Source: Microbacterium sp.
GTDB taxonomy: Bacteria > Actinomycetota > Actinomycetes > Actinomycetales > Microbacteriaceae
Length of the DNA: 64,000 bases
Direction: 5' to 3'
Assembly (NCBI RefSeq): GCF_031179285.1
Contig: NZ_JAPSHY010000007.1
Span: forward strand, 1 to 64,000
In this document: positions 26,213-33,114 of the stretch, one piece after another
Numbering within the stretch: position 1 is the first letter of the stretch
Layout: the number at the start of each line of letters is the position of its first letter
Notes under the pieces: generated by a model
What the model was told of the DNA's origin: nothing
Databases searched by the model: none
The model's input: the letters and a program-made list of their open reading frames with translations, nothing else
Made by a program: the position numbers and the translations under genes

Positions 26213-26683
26213 CAGTGGGGGTTCCGCCGACTCCCAGGCTCGCTGGAGTGCGGCGACCGCGTCGTCGAACGCATCAGGCGGAAGATGCGTCGGTCCGTCT
26301 GCGATGTTCACGTTGCGGAGAGGATCGTCGGTCGCGTGCTGAGGTAGCAGGTGGCAGTGAAGGTGGGGCATCCTGTGACCCATGACGAGGTAGTCGATCT
26401 TCTTCGATTGGAACACTTCATCAATGACACGCGCCGCGCGTTGGACGTCTGCCCAGAACCGCGAGAGCTGGTCCGGCGGTAGTTTCGCCATATCGACAGC
26501 GTGTTCTCGAAGGATCACGAGGCTGTATCCGGCGTGATGTTGATTTCGAGCGAGCCTTACGTAGCTAGTGCCGGTTGTGGCGATGAGGGCACTGTGCTCG
26601 TTCGCTAGCACGTGCGCGTCTGCGCACATACCGCACTGCTCCGCCGCCGTCAGCGCCTTCCATTCGTCGTCCGACCACCACAT
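26204..26683 (-). CDS. HIT family protein (unit R5-R6)
   Basis: A 159-residue histidine-triad protein, with LARNQHHAGYSLVILREHAV and the triad MPHLHCHLLPQH (about residue 114). EQCGMC near the N-terminus is a CxxC-like pair, as in its convergent neighbour, but the two proteins are not close duplicates. ATG 26683 has the ribosome binding site GGTGGGAG, which abuts repeat R6 (block 1 ends only 8 nt upstream of the start), so R6 lies in the promoter or leader position of this gene. Confidence 0.82.
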   Translation of the reverse strand: MWWSDDEWKALTAAEQCGMCADAHVLANEHSALIATTGTSYVRLARNQHHAGYSLVILREHAVDMAKLPPDQLSRFWADVQRAARVIDEVFQSKKIDYLVMGHRMPHLHCHLLPQHATDDPLRNVNIADGPTHLPPDAFDDAVAALQRAWESAEPPLDG

Positions 26684-26691
26684 GGCTCCCA

Positions 26692-26712
26692 CCGTAAACG
26701 ATCGATTCCGGT
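26692..26712 (+). repeat. Degenerate array repeat R6 (block 1 only)
   Basis: CCGTAAACGATCGATTCCGG matches block 1 with one change in the palindrome (GTTT to ATTT reading). Blocks 2 and 3 are not recognisable over the following 75 nt. It marks the right end of the array. Confidence 0.7.
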
Positions 26713-26907
26713 GGCTCCGCCGATGACGACCGTCACCCGCGCGACACGCCGAAGTGTGACCCGCCGAAACCCTCCGCCGAAACTCAACCGCACCGAAACT
26801 CGTGTGGTACGTATCCGGCAGAGTGCAGGACGGCTGTTCTCGACAGCGAATACGCCGGTCACGATTACGCCGGGTCACCAGTAATCGGATAAAGGCACCC
26901 CCCGTCA

Positions 26908-26943
26908 CTCACCTGAGCCACGAGCTATCGTGGCTCAGGTGAG
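26908..26943. promoter_or_regulatory. Perfect 16-bp inverted repeat over a promoter and start codon
   Basis: CTCACCTGAGCCACGA, loop GCTA, TCGTGGCTCAGGTGAG. It covers the probable -10 TATCGT (26926-26931) and GTG 26939 of the membrane protein gene. It could be an operator, or a hairpin that sequesters the start in the mRNA if transcription comes from upstream. Confidence 0.75.
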
Positions 26944-27700
26944 CAACGACGCAGATACGAAACCCAGAAACCTCGTCGCGCGGCAGCGCACCTGGGTTGT
27001 CGGCGGCTCGCTGATGCTGCTGTCCGGAGCTGTCGGTATCGCAGCTCGAGGGCCCCTGGCGGGCATCGCTCCGATGAAAGACTGGCTCTTCGCGGCGGCG
27101 GCGACACTTCTCGTGGTCGGCTTCAGCCGCGCCGGGAGTGTGACCGGGCGGCGCGTCCTCGGCACCGTGTCGACGATTCTGCTGGGGGTCGCACCGTTGA
27201 CGCAGTCCTATTGGTACACCGTGATTCCAGACAGCGTCAACGACGACCCTCACGCCGCCGAAGACGCCTCGGTGCACGTGGCGATGATGTACTACGGAGC
27301 GGTGGCCGTGCTCGCGATCGTCTCGGTCGTAGCGATCGTCAGCGCGAAGGTCGTCCCCTCCCCTTGGCGCTGGGCGCCGCTGTGGGTCGTGATCTGGACG
27401 CCCGTGACCTTCGGGCTCGGACTGTCCTTCTTCTCTTCCGCGCCTCTGGGTACCCCGATGGCGAGCATCGGTGCCATCATCGCCGGTTATGGGCCTGCGA
27501 CCGGCGTCGCCTTCCTCGCATCCTGGGCATCGCCCTCGGAGTGCGCGGACCATCGGCATCACGCCAGCAGGACACTCTCACCGCCGGTGGCACGCCGGTC
27601 TGACGCTGCCGTAGACGAACATGTCGCGCCGCTCCCCGGCGATCTCCTGCCACGAGCGAAGCAACCCCTCCCGCTCGTACCCGGCTCGTTCAGCCGTTAG
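26939..27700 (+). CDS. Integral membrane protein, probably frameshifted near its 3' end
   Basis: An unrecognised protein with five clear transmembrane segments (about 20-38, 50-67, 75-95, 115-135, 145-165) and a sixth starting at MASIGAIIAGYGPATGVAFL. There hydrophobicity stops abruptly and about 60 polar residues overlap the GNAT gene on the other strand. In another frame from about 27520 the DNA reads ILGIALGVRGPSASRQQDTL and ends with a stop at 27603, which completes the helix naturally. A 1-nt loss near 27515-27522 is therefore likely. GTG 26939 follows TATCGT by 7 nt; GTG 26930 is the alternative start. Confidence 0.6.
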   Translation: MSNDADTKPRNLVARQRTWVVGGSLMLLSGAVGIAARGPLAGIAPMKDWLFAAAATLLVVGFSRAGSVTGRRVLGTVSTILLGVAPLTQSYWYTVIPDSVNDDPHAAEDASVHVAMMYYGAVAVLAIVSVVAIVSAKVVPSPWRWAPLWVVIWTPVTFGLGLSFFSSAPLGTPMASIGAIIAGYGPATGVAFLASWASPSECADHRHHASRTLSPPVARRSDAAVDEHVAPLPGDLLPRAKQPLPLVPGSFSR

Positions 27701-28027
27701 CCACGAAGCCTTGTTCGTCGGATCGGTGTGAAGGTGCAGACGATGAACGTCCGGCAGAGTCCAAGCCCAGGTCGAAAGAACCTGCAGCGCCGCGAGTGCA
27801 TGCCCGCGTCGGCGACGCGCAGGGCGGATCCAGTACCCCACCGTCGCCCGTCCGTGGCGCATCTCATGGAGCCACAGACCGATCTGCCCCACGCACTCGT
27901 CTCCCACCTCGATGGCGAATGAGTATCCGGAGCCCGTGACCGCGTCGGCATCCGTGCTCTCGAATGGGCGCAGGACGATCTCGTTCGCCGCGATGCGGGG
28001 AACGACGATCTGCAGATGAGCCGCCAT
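27578..28027 (-). CDS. GNAT family N-acetyltransferase with internal deletion
   Basis: A 149-residue RimJ/RimL-like acetyltransferase, similar in layout to the GNAT at 24877-25449. After RPFESTDADAVT the protein jumps to GSGYSFAIEVGDECVGQIGL, so about 30 residues of alpha1-alpha2, present in the relative, are missing in frame. The acetyl-CoA loop RRRRGHALAAL and C-terminal GYEREGLLRSW are present. GATACT lies 6 nt before ATG 28027 as a possible leaderless -10. The 3' end overlaps the membrane protein frame. It may be inactive. Confidence 0.72.
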   Translation of the reverse strand: MAAHLQIVVPRIAANEIVLRPFESTDADAVTGSGYSFAIEVGDECVGQIGLWLHEMRHGRATVGYWIRPARRRRGHALAALQVLSTWAWTLPDVHRLHLHTDPTNKASWLTAERAGYEREGLLRSWQEIAGERRDMFVYGSVRPACHRR

Positions 28028-28128
28028 GACACCAGTATCGCCGCGACTCCTCGTGGTCGTGTGCGCCGACGGAGTCCGGGATCAGACCCCCCGCGGCAGC
28101 GTCCGATGCCCCCGGGCCGTACCGGCGA

Positions 28129-28791
28129 CTACTCGGCCGAGGCGATCCGGTCCGCGAATGCTGTCAGCGCCGTGGCGATCGCGCCCGGGTGCGTCAACGG
28201 CGCGTAGTGACCGCCGGGAATCTCCACGGGCGTGATCGAGAGGCGATCGCTTATCTGACGGCGCATGAATTGCGCCGGGAAGAACTGGTCGTCGCGGCAC
28301 ACGACGGCGCACGTGGGAACGTCCGGATAGCGCTCCGCAGGCCACGGATCCGACATCCAGGCGCCCTGTTGGTCACGCTCCCGCCGTTGCGCCTCCGCGA
28401 CGAGGGAATCGGGCACGCCGTTGTAGAAGGAGACCGCCGGATCGTCGTCGACCGACTCCTGATCGTGACCGGTGTTCGCCCACCACTGCATGAAGCTCTC
28501 CCCCGGTGCCGGAATCATCGCGGTGAGGAAGACGAGCCCGACGGCGTCCAGGGCTGCGCAGGCGAGCGGCGCGGTGAACCCACCCAGCGAATGACCGACG
28601 ACGATGACCTCTGTTCTGGCGCCGACAGCGATCACGACGCTTCGGACGTAGTCGTCGAGTGTGGCGCTGGGGTCTTCGATCGGCAGGTCGACGGCGACGG
28701 CGTCGTGGCCGGCATCCTTCAGAAGAGGGCTGACGAGATGCCAGTCCCACGACGTCGAACCGCCGCCGTGAATGAGCACGAACGTGGCCAT
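28129..28791 (-). CDS. Alpha/beta hydrolase (HNL/esterase-like)
   Basis: A 220-residue alpha/beta hydrolase of the plant hydroxynitrile-lyase/esterase (MES/RsbQ-like) type. The oxyanion region is FVLIHGGGSTSWDWH, the nucleophile elbow VGHSLGGF (Ser about 68), the acid lies in CRDDQFFP, and the catalytic His in GGHYAPLTHP. No signal peptide. Its start is 6 nt after the dinB stop, so the two are probably co-transcribed, though a shared function is not evident. Confidence 0.85.
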   Translation of the reverse strand: MATFVLIHGGGSTSWDWHLVSPLLKDAGHDAVAVDLPIEDPSATLDDYVRSVVIAVGARTEVIVVGHSLGGFTAPLACAALDAVGLVFLTAMIPAPGESFMQWWANTGHDQESVDDDPAVSFYNGVPDSLVAEAQRRERDQQGAWMSDPWPAERYPDVPTCAVVCRDDQFFPAQFMRRQISDRLSITPVEIPGGHYAPLTHPGAIATALTAFADRIASAE

Positions 28792-28797
28792 TGCGAA

Positions 28798-29880
28798 TCA
28801 GATCCGTCCGCGAACGGGGGTGCGCTCGGCGGAGTCGCCGCTCGCGGGCATCTCCATCTCTGCGCGCACACCGAGAAGACGCACCTCACGGCCCTCATCC
28901 AGCGTCCGGCCGATCGCGACGGCCGCCGCGACGAACGTCTCACGATCCTGTGTCGGTTCGGTGAGCTTGCGTCCGATGGTCTTCGTGACGAACGGGGCGT
29001 ACCGGACTTTCAGGTGCACGCGGATGACGGGCCGTCCTTCCGCCAGGCAATCGTCGAACGCCTGCTCGGCGAGTTCGCGGATGGCCGCTTCGATTTGGCT
29101 CGCGCTCGTCAGGTTCTGTTGGAAGGTCGTCTCGCGACTGTGACTGCGAGCGACCCATGGGGTGTCGTCCACGACGCTCGGCCCCAGCCCGGAACCGAGG
29201 CCGTGATACCAGGCACCCATCTTCGGACCGAACTCGCTCAACAGTCCCGCCCGGTCGGCATCGGCGAGTTCGCGCACGGTGCGGATGCCGTGCTCTGCGA
29301 GCCGCTTCTGCACGCGGGAGCCGACACCCCAGAGCTCACGTGTCTCCCGCTCCCCCATCACGTCGAACCAGTTGTCTGCGGTGAGCCGGAACATCCCCCG
29401 GGGTTTGCCGAACTCGGTCGCGATCTTCGCGCGGATCTTGTTGTCGCCGATGCCGACAGAGCAGTGCAGGCCGGTCGCCTCGAGAACGGCTGCTCGTGCG
29501 GCGCTTGCGACGTCTTCAGGATCATCGGTGGTCACACCGAGGAAGCACTCGTCCCAGCCGATGATCTCGAGCACGACTCCGGGAAGCGCCCGCAGCGTCT
29601 GCATCACGTCGGCGGATGCCGCCTCGTACGCCGCGTGATCGACGGGAAGGAACACGGCGTCCGGTGGTGCCTTCCGAGCAGCGATCTTGAGTGGCATCCC
29701 GGACCCGATCCCGAACTCGCGCGCCTCATATGAGGCGGTGGAGACCACCGCGCGCTCGGTCGGGTCACCGTTCCCGCCGATGATCACCGGCTTCCCGGCG
29801 AGCTCAGGCTGCCGAAGCACCTCGACCGCGGCGATGAACTGATCCATGTCCACGTGGAGGACCCAGGGAACCGCCGACAT
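28798..29880 (-). CDS. dinB: DNA polymerase IV (Y-family, DinB)
   Basis: A 360-residue translesion polymerase. The N-terminal catalytic motif is LHVDMDQFIAAVEVLRQPEL, followed by ASYEAREFGIGSGMP. The second catalytic site reads GWDECFLG in place of the commoner SIDEAYLD; this variant is known in some actinobacterial DinB groups. Thumb and little-finger regions follow (VGIGDNKIRAKIATEFGKP; FQQNLTSASQI). No clear QxxLF-type sliding-clamp motif is visible at the C-terminus. ATG 29880 overlaps the stop of a 13-codon upstream ORF (TGATG). Confidence 0.9.
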   Translation of the reverse strand: MSAVPWVLHVDMDQFIAAVEVLRQPELAGKPVIIGGNGDPTERAVVSTASYEAREFGIGSGMPLKIAARKAPPDAVFLPVDHAAYEAASADVMQTLRALPGVVLEIIGWDECFLGVTTDDPEDVASAARAAVLEATGLHCSVGIGDNKIRAKIATEFGKPRGMFRLTADNWFDVMGERETRELWGVGSRVQKRLAEHGIRTVRELADADRAGLLSEFGPKMGAWYHGLGSGLGPSVVDDTPWVARSHSRETTFQQNLTSASQIEAAIRELAEQAFDDCLAEGRPVIRVHLKVRYAPFVTKTIGRKLTEPTQDRETFVAAAVAIGRTLDEGREVRLLGVRAEMEMPASGDSAERTPVRGRI

Positions 29881-29921
29881 CAGCGTCTCGCCCGGTTCCC
29901 GAGCCCGATGAGCTTTCGCAT
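29880..29921 (-). CDS. 13-codon leaderless upstream ORF coupled to dinB
   Basis: It encodes MRKLIGLGNRARR and then TGA, which shares its last base with the dinB ATG (TGATG). The ATG at 29921 follows TACAGT by 7 nt, like other leaderless genes here. Translation of this peptide would deliver ribosomes to dinB, which lacks a good ribosome binding site. Found by eye; no homology support. Confidence 0.5.
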   Translation of the reverse strand: MRKLIGLGNRARR

Positions 29922-29928
29922 GGCGCCC

Positions 29929-29934
29929 ACTGTA
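29929..29934 (-). promoter_or_regulatory. -10 box for the dinB transcript
   Basis: TACAGT on the minus strand, 7 nt before the upstream-ORF ATG. No LexA-type palindrome is seen nearby. Confidence 0.5.
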
Positions 29935-29976
29935 GCGGCGCTCCCCCGACACTGCACACGGGTGCGGGTTATACGC

Positions 29977-30459
29977 TCAGCTCGCGACAGCGGTCTGCAC
30001 GATGGTCGTGGCCTCGTGACGAACGGGGAAGTTCACCGACCGGGCGATGAAGCAATATTCGCCGACCCGGCCATGCAGCGCCTCCGCCACCGCCTTGTCG
30101 CCCTCAGCGATGACGACTCTCGGTCGCAGCAGCACTTCACGGAAGAGGCCGTCACCGGCGGCGTGCTCGGTCATCGTCCCTGTCGGGGCGTCCTGATAGT
30201 CGACCACCACGATGCCTTCTGTCGAGGCGAGGTGCAGGTACCAGAGCATGTGGCACTGACTGAGGGAGGCGACGAGGAGCTGCTCGGGACTCCACCGGCC
30301 GGGGTCGCCACGGAACGCCGGATCGGACGAGCCGAGCAGCTCCGGCCGTCCCTCGGCCACCACCGTGTGATCACGGCGGTAGCCGCGGTACGTGCGCGTT
30401 CCGTCACCGTCGTTGCCGGTCCAGGTGAGAGCGAGGTCATACTCGTGCTCGCGGTTCAT
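29977..30459 (-). CDS. OsmC family protein
   Basis: A 160-residue OsmC/Ohr-fold protein. Such proteins reduce organic hydroperoxides with two cysteines; here they are LSQCHMLWYLH (about residue 69) and EYCFIARSVNFP (about 135). Length and Cys spacing fit the family. ATG 30459 overlaps the stop of the GntR gene (ATGA), so the regulator and OsmC are one operon, and the regulator probably controls this enzyme. Confidence 0.88.
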   Translation of the reverse strand: MNREHEYDLALTWTGNDGDGTRTYRGYRRDHTVVAEGRPELLGSSDPAFRGDPGRWSPEQLLVASLSQCHMLWYLHLASTEGIVVVDYQDAPTGTMTEHAAGDGLFREVLLRPRVVIAEGDKAVAEALHGRVGEYCFIARSVNFPVRHEATTIVQTAVAS

Positions 30460-31085
30460 TCGGTCTCCTCAGCGGTGATGTCACGAGTGGTCAGGGCGTG
30501 GTCTCTGGCCGCGGCAGCAGCCCCCTCGCTGTCGCCGCGGCGTATCGCTGACAGCAGCAGAAGGTGCTCGTCGTGCACTGCCCGCGTGCGATCGGGGTTC
30601 GCAAGGCCCGTTCGGGTCGAGACGAGGATCTGATCCCAGTGGCGCGCGAGCGACTCCACGATCACGGGGTTTCCTGCGAGCTCTGCGATGCGTTCATGAA
30701 AACGACGGTTGAGTGCGGTCGCGGCGTGCAGGTCGCCGGTGCGACTGACGGCGTCCGTCTCGTCCGCCAGCCGGTCCAGCTCGTCGAGCGATGCGGGTTC
30801 GAGCCGCCCTTCGCGCTGACGTCCGGCGAGGGTGGCGGCCGCGAAGGCGTCGAGCGCCGCGCGGGCCTCGTAGACCCAGGCCAGCTCCTCCCCCGTCCGA
30901 CGTCGTGTGCGCACTCCTCGCCCCTTCGCGATCACCAAGCCGTCGGCCTCGAGTCGCTGCAGGGCTTCTCGGACCGGGGTGCGGCTGACGGCGAGGCGCT
31001 CGGCGAGGCTGGACTCGCTGACTTTGCCCGGCCCATCCATCTCACCGGCGATGACCAGATCTCGCAGTCGTCCATACACACTCAC
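30456..31085 (-). CDS. GntR/FadR family transcriptional regulator
   Basis: A 209-residue regulator: N-terminal winged HTH (LRDLVIAGEM ... LAERLAVSRTPVREALQRLE) and an all-helical FCD ligand domain with the metal-type histidine pattern (RFHERIAEL, HDEHLLLLSAIRRG). GTG 31085 is chosen because a perfect 21-nt palindrome (31100-31120) lies just upstream in promoter position; the open frame to 31154 would run through it. Autoregulation is likely. It overlaps osmC. Confidence 0.87.
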   Translation of the reverse strand: MSVYGRLRDLVIAGEMDGPGKVSESSLAERLAVSRTPVREALQRLEADGLVIAKGRGVRTRRRTGEELAWVYEARAALDAFAAATLAGRQREGRLEPASLDELDRLADETDAVSRTGDLHAATALNRRFHERIAELAGNPVIVESLARHWDQILVSTRTGLANPDRTRAVHDEHLLLLSAIRRGDSEGAAAAARDHALTTRDITAEETE

Positions 31086-31099
31086 GAGGCCATCATTGC

Positions 31100-31120
31100 A
31101 TGCAATCTGCCAGATTGCAT
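31100..31120. promoter_or_regulatory. GntR-type operator, perfect 21-nt palindrome
   Basis: ATGCAATCTG-C-CAGATTGCAT, 15 nt upstream of the GTG of the GntR regulator gene. Size and symmetry suit a dimeric winged-HTH repressor. A possible -10 (AATGAT, 31093-31098) lies between it and the GTG. Confidence 0.75.
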
Positions 31121-31266
31121 ACATTGCCTCCGTCGAATGGTGTTGAACGTGCAATACGACGACGCGGACCGGTGAACCACGGGATGCCGGGAACCCTCAC
31201 CCGGGGTGTGGTTGACTGAGCGGCGCCCGGGCGAGCGTCGCCCGGTGACAGCACTCTTGGGGGAAA

Positions 31267-31746
31267 ATGAACCGTCGAATCGCCGCGCTCACCATCGCCA
31301 CCGTGGCCATCCTCGGGCTCACCGGCTGCTCGGCTTCGTCCGGTGTCGTCGACTCGCCCTCCCCGAACGCCAGCAGCTCGGCGCCAGCTGAGGGTCAGAA
31401 CGGCGATCAGTCCGTGGCCGACGCGTGCGCCTCCGCCGGCGCGAAGGTGCAGGAGGCGACGAAGACGCTGACCGACCTCGACGTCTCCGCGGCAGCGTCG
31501 GATCCCGAAGGAACGATCGCCGCCTTCACGCAGGCCGCCGACGCGATCGGGGCCGCCGCAGAATCGGTGACGAACGCCGAAGTGAGAGGTGCGATCGGCG
31601 CTGTCTACGAGGATTTCGAGGCGATCAGAGACCTTCTCTCGCGGATGTTGCTCGAAGGCGACGCCTCGGCGATCGCGGGCCTCCCCGCTGCAGCGTCGGA
31701 GGTTCAGCGTTCCGCTGCGGCTGTGGCCTCACTCTGCGGAGGGTGA
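31267..31746 (+). CDS. Small secreted lipoprotein of unknown function
   Basis: A 159-residue protein with the signal peptide MNRRIAALTIATVAILGLTG and a lipobox Cys at 21 (LTGC), then a Ser/Pro-rich linker (about 22-48) and an alanine-rich helical domain with two cysteines (about 53 and 157), probably helical bundle. No family recognised. The ribosome binding site is the G-rich ttgggggaaa before ATG 31267. Confidence 0.75.
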   Translation: MNRRIAALTIATVAILGLTGCSASSGVVDSPSPNASSSAPAEGQNGDQSVADACASAGAKVQEATKTLTDLDVSAAASDPEGTIAAFTQAADAIGAAAESVTNAEVRGAIGAVYEDFEAIRDLLSRMLLEGDASAIAGLPAAASEVQRSAAAVASLCGG

Positions 31747-31754
31747 GCCGCGGG

Positions 31755-31760
31755 TAGCGT
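31755..31760 (+). promoter_or_regulatory. -10 box for the leaderless MFS gene
   Basis: TAGCGT, 7 nt before GTG 31768; no ribosome binding site between. Confidence 0.55.
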
Positions 31761-31767
31761 TGAGGCC

Positions 31768-33099
31768 GTGCCTCCTTCCGATTTCTCCCCCACCGCGAGT
31801 CCGGGTTGGCGCGCGTGGCTGATCTGGTCGGTGGGTGTCGCAGCGTATGTGCTCGCCATCACGAACCGCACTTCTCTCGGCGCCGTGGGCGTGGAAGCGG
31901 CTGAACGATTCCATGCGGATGCCGCCACACTGGCGCTCTTCGCGGTCGTGCAGCTCGCGGTCTACGGGGGGATGCAGATCCCGATCGGTGTGCTCCTGGA
32001 CAGATACGGGTCGCGCCCGATCATGACGATCGGGATGCTCCTCATGGCGGCAGGGCAACTAACGATGGCGCTCTCGCCGAGCATCGGGGTCGCCATCATC
32101 GCCCGCATCCTGCTCGGTGCGGGCGACGCGGCCGTCTTCCCCGCCGTGCTGCGGCTCGTGGCGACCTGGTTCCCTGCGCAGCGAGGACCGCTGATGGTCC
32201 AGTTCACCGGGATCCTCGGCCAGACCGGTCAATTGGTCGCGCTGGTGCCGCTCGCGGCGATGCTGCATGCGACGAGCTGGTCGATCACGTTCGGCAGCAT
32301 CGCAGGCCTCGGTGTGCTGTTCACCGTGCTCGTCGCTCTCGTCATCCGCAACCATCCTCCGGAGCGCGGAGCGGACGTCTCGGTGAACACCGACACCGGT
32401 GTGATCCGTGTCGTCACCTCGGCGATCGACACGGGTGTCGGCATCCGCGCCGCGTGGGCACACCCCGGCACCCGGCTGGCGTTCTGGTCGCACTTCACCA
32501 CCCCGTTCGCGGGTACAGCATTCGTGCTGCTCTGGGGAATGCCGTTTCTCACCGCCGCGCAGGGGCTCGACACGGCGCACGCTGCCGGCATCGTCTCCGT
32601 CTATGTCCTCGCGGGCATGGCGCTCGGACCCGTCATCGGCGATCTCTCGCGACGGCTTCCGAATCAACGCTCGCTCGCCATCGTGCTGCCGGCGGTCGGT
32701 GTGCAGCTCATCGCCTGGGTCACCGTCGTCGCCTTGCCGCAACCGGCGCCCGTCTGGTTGCTCTACCTCCTCGCGGTCGCGCTCGCGACCGGCGGTCCCG
32801 CTTCGATGATCGCGTTCGATCACGCCAGAACGCACAACCCCTCTCATCGACTGAGCACCGCGACCGGCGTGACGAACGCCGGCGGATTCATCGCCGCACT
32901 GATCGCCATCTTCCTGATCGGCCTCGCCCTCGACCTTCAGGGCGCGGGAACACCGGAGACATATTCCCTCGAGGCGTTCCGCGTCGCGTTCCTCACCCCG
33001 ATTCCGCTGTGGGTGCTGGGGGTCGTGTTCATCCTGATCGAACGCAAGCGCACTCGCATCCGGATGGGACTCGACCCCGAGCCGACACGCCGGCGCTGA
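31768..33099 (+). CDS. Major facilitator superfamily transporter
   Basis: A 443-residue, 12-helix MFS protein. The loop 2-3 signature is GVLLDRYGSRP (G-x-x-x-DRxGxR), and helix 4 carries LGAGDAAVFPAVLRL. The second half repeats the fold after a central loop (about 185-225). NNP/nitrate-like or anion-type permeases look similar; the substrate is not predictable. The GTG start is leaderless. It ends 15 nt before the convergent SUMF1-like gene. Confidence 0.85.
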   Translation: MPPSDFSPTASPGWRAWLIWSVGVAAYVLAITNRTSLGAVGVEAAERFHADAATLALFAVVQLAVYGGMQIPIGVLLDRYGSRPIMTIGMLLMAAGQLTMALSPSIGVAIIARILLGAGDAAVFPAVLRLVATWFPAQRGPLMVQFTGILGQTGQLVALVPLAAMLHATSWSITFGSIAGLGVLFTVLVALVIRNHPPERGADVSVNTDTGVIRVVTSAIDTGVGIRAAWAHPGTRLAFWSHFTTPFAGTAFVLLWGMPFLTAAQGLDTAHAAGIVSVYVLAGMALGPVIGDLSRRLPNQRSLAIVLPAVGVQLIAWVTVVALPQPAPVWLLYLLAVALATGGPASMIAFDHARTHNPSHRLSTATGVTNAGGFIAALIAIFLIGLALDLQGAGTPETYSLEAFRVAFLTPIPLWVLGVVFILIERKRTRIRMGLDPEPTRRR

Positions 33100-33114
33100 C
33101 GCCGGGGAGTGCTG

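Noticed and set aside
21921..26712. MITE or REP element explanation for the repeats
   Set aside because: Complementary ends fit a MITE, but six copies all in one orientation, confined to one array and with no visible target duplications, fit poorly. Not fully excluded.
21921..26785. Classical integron with canonical attC sites
   Set aside because: The repeats do not match RYYYAAC/GTTRRRY and no integrase gene is in the window. Only the architectural resemblance is kept, as a hypothesis.
29880..29952. dinB start at 29952
   Set aside because: The extra 24 residues are basic and unlike DinB N-termini, and the catalytic LHVDMD motif is correctly spaced from ATG 29880.
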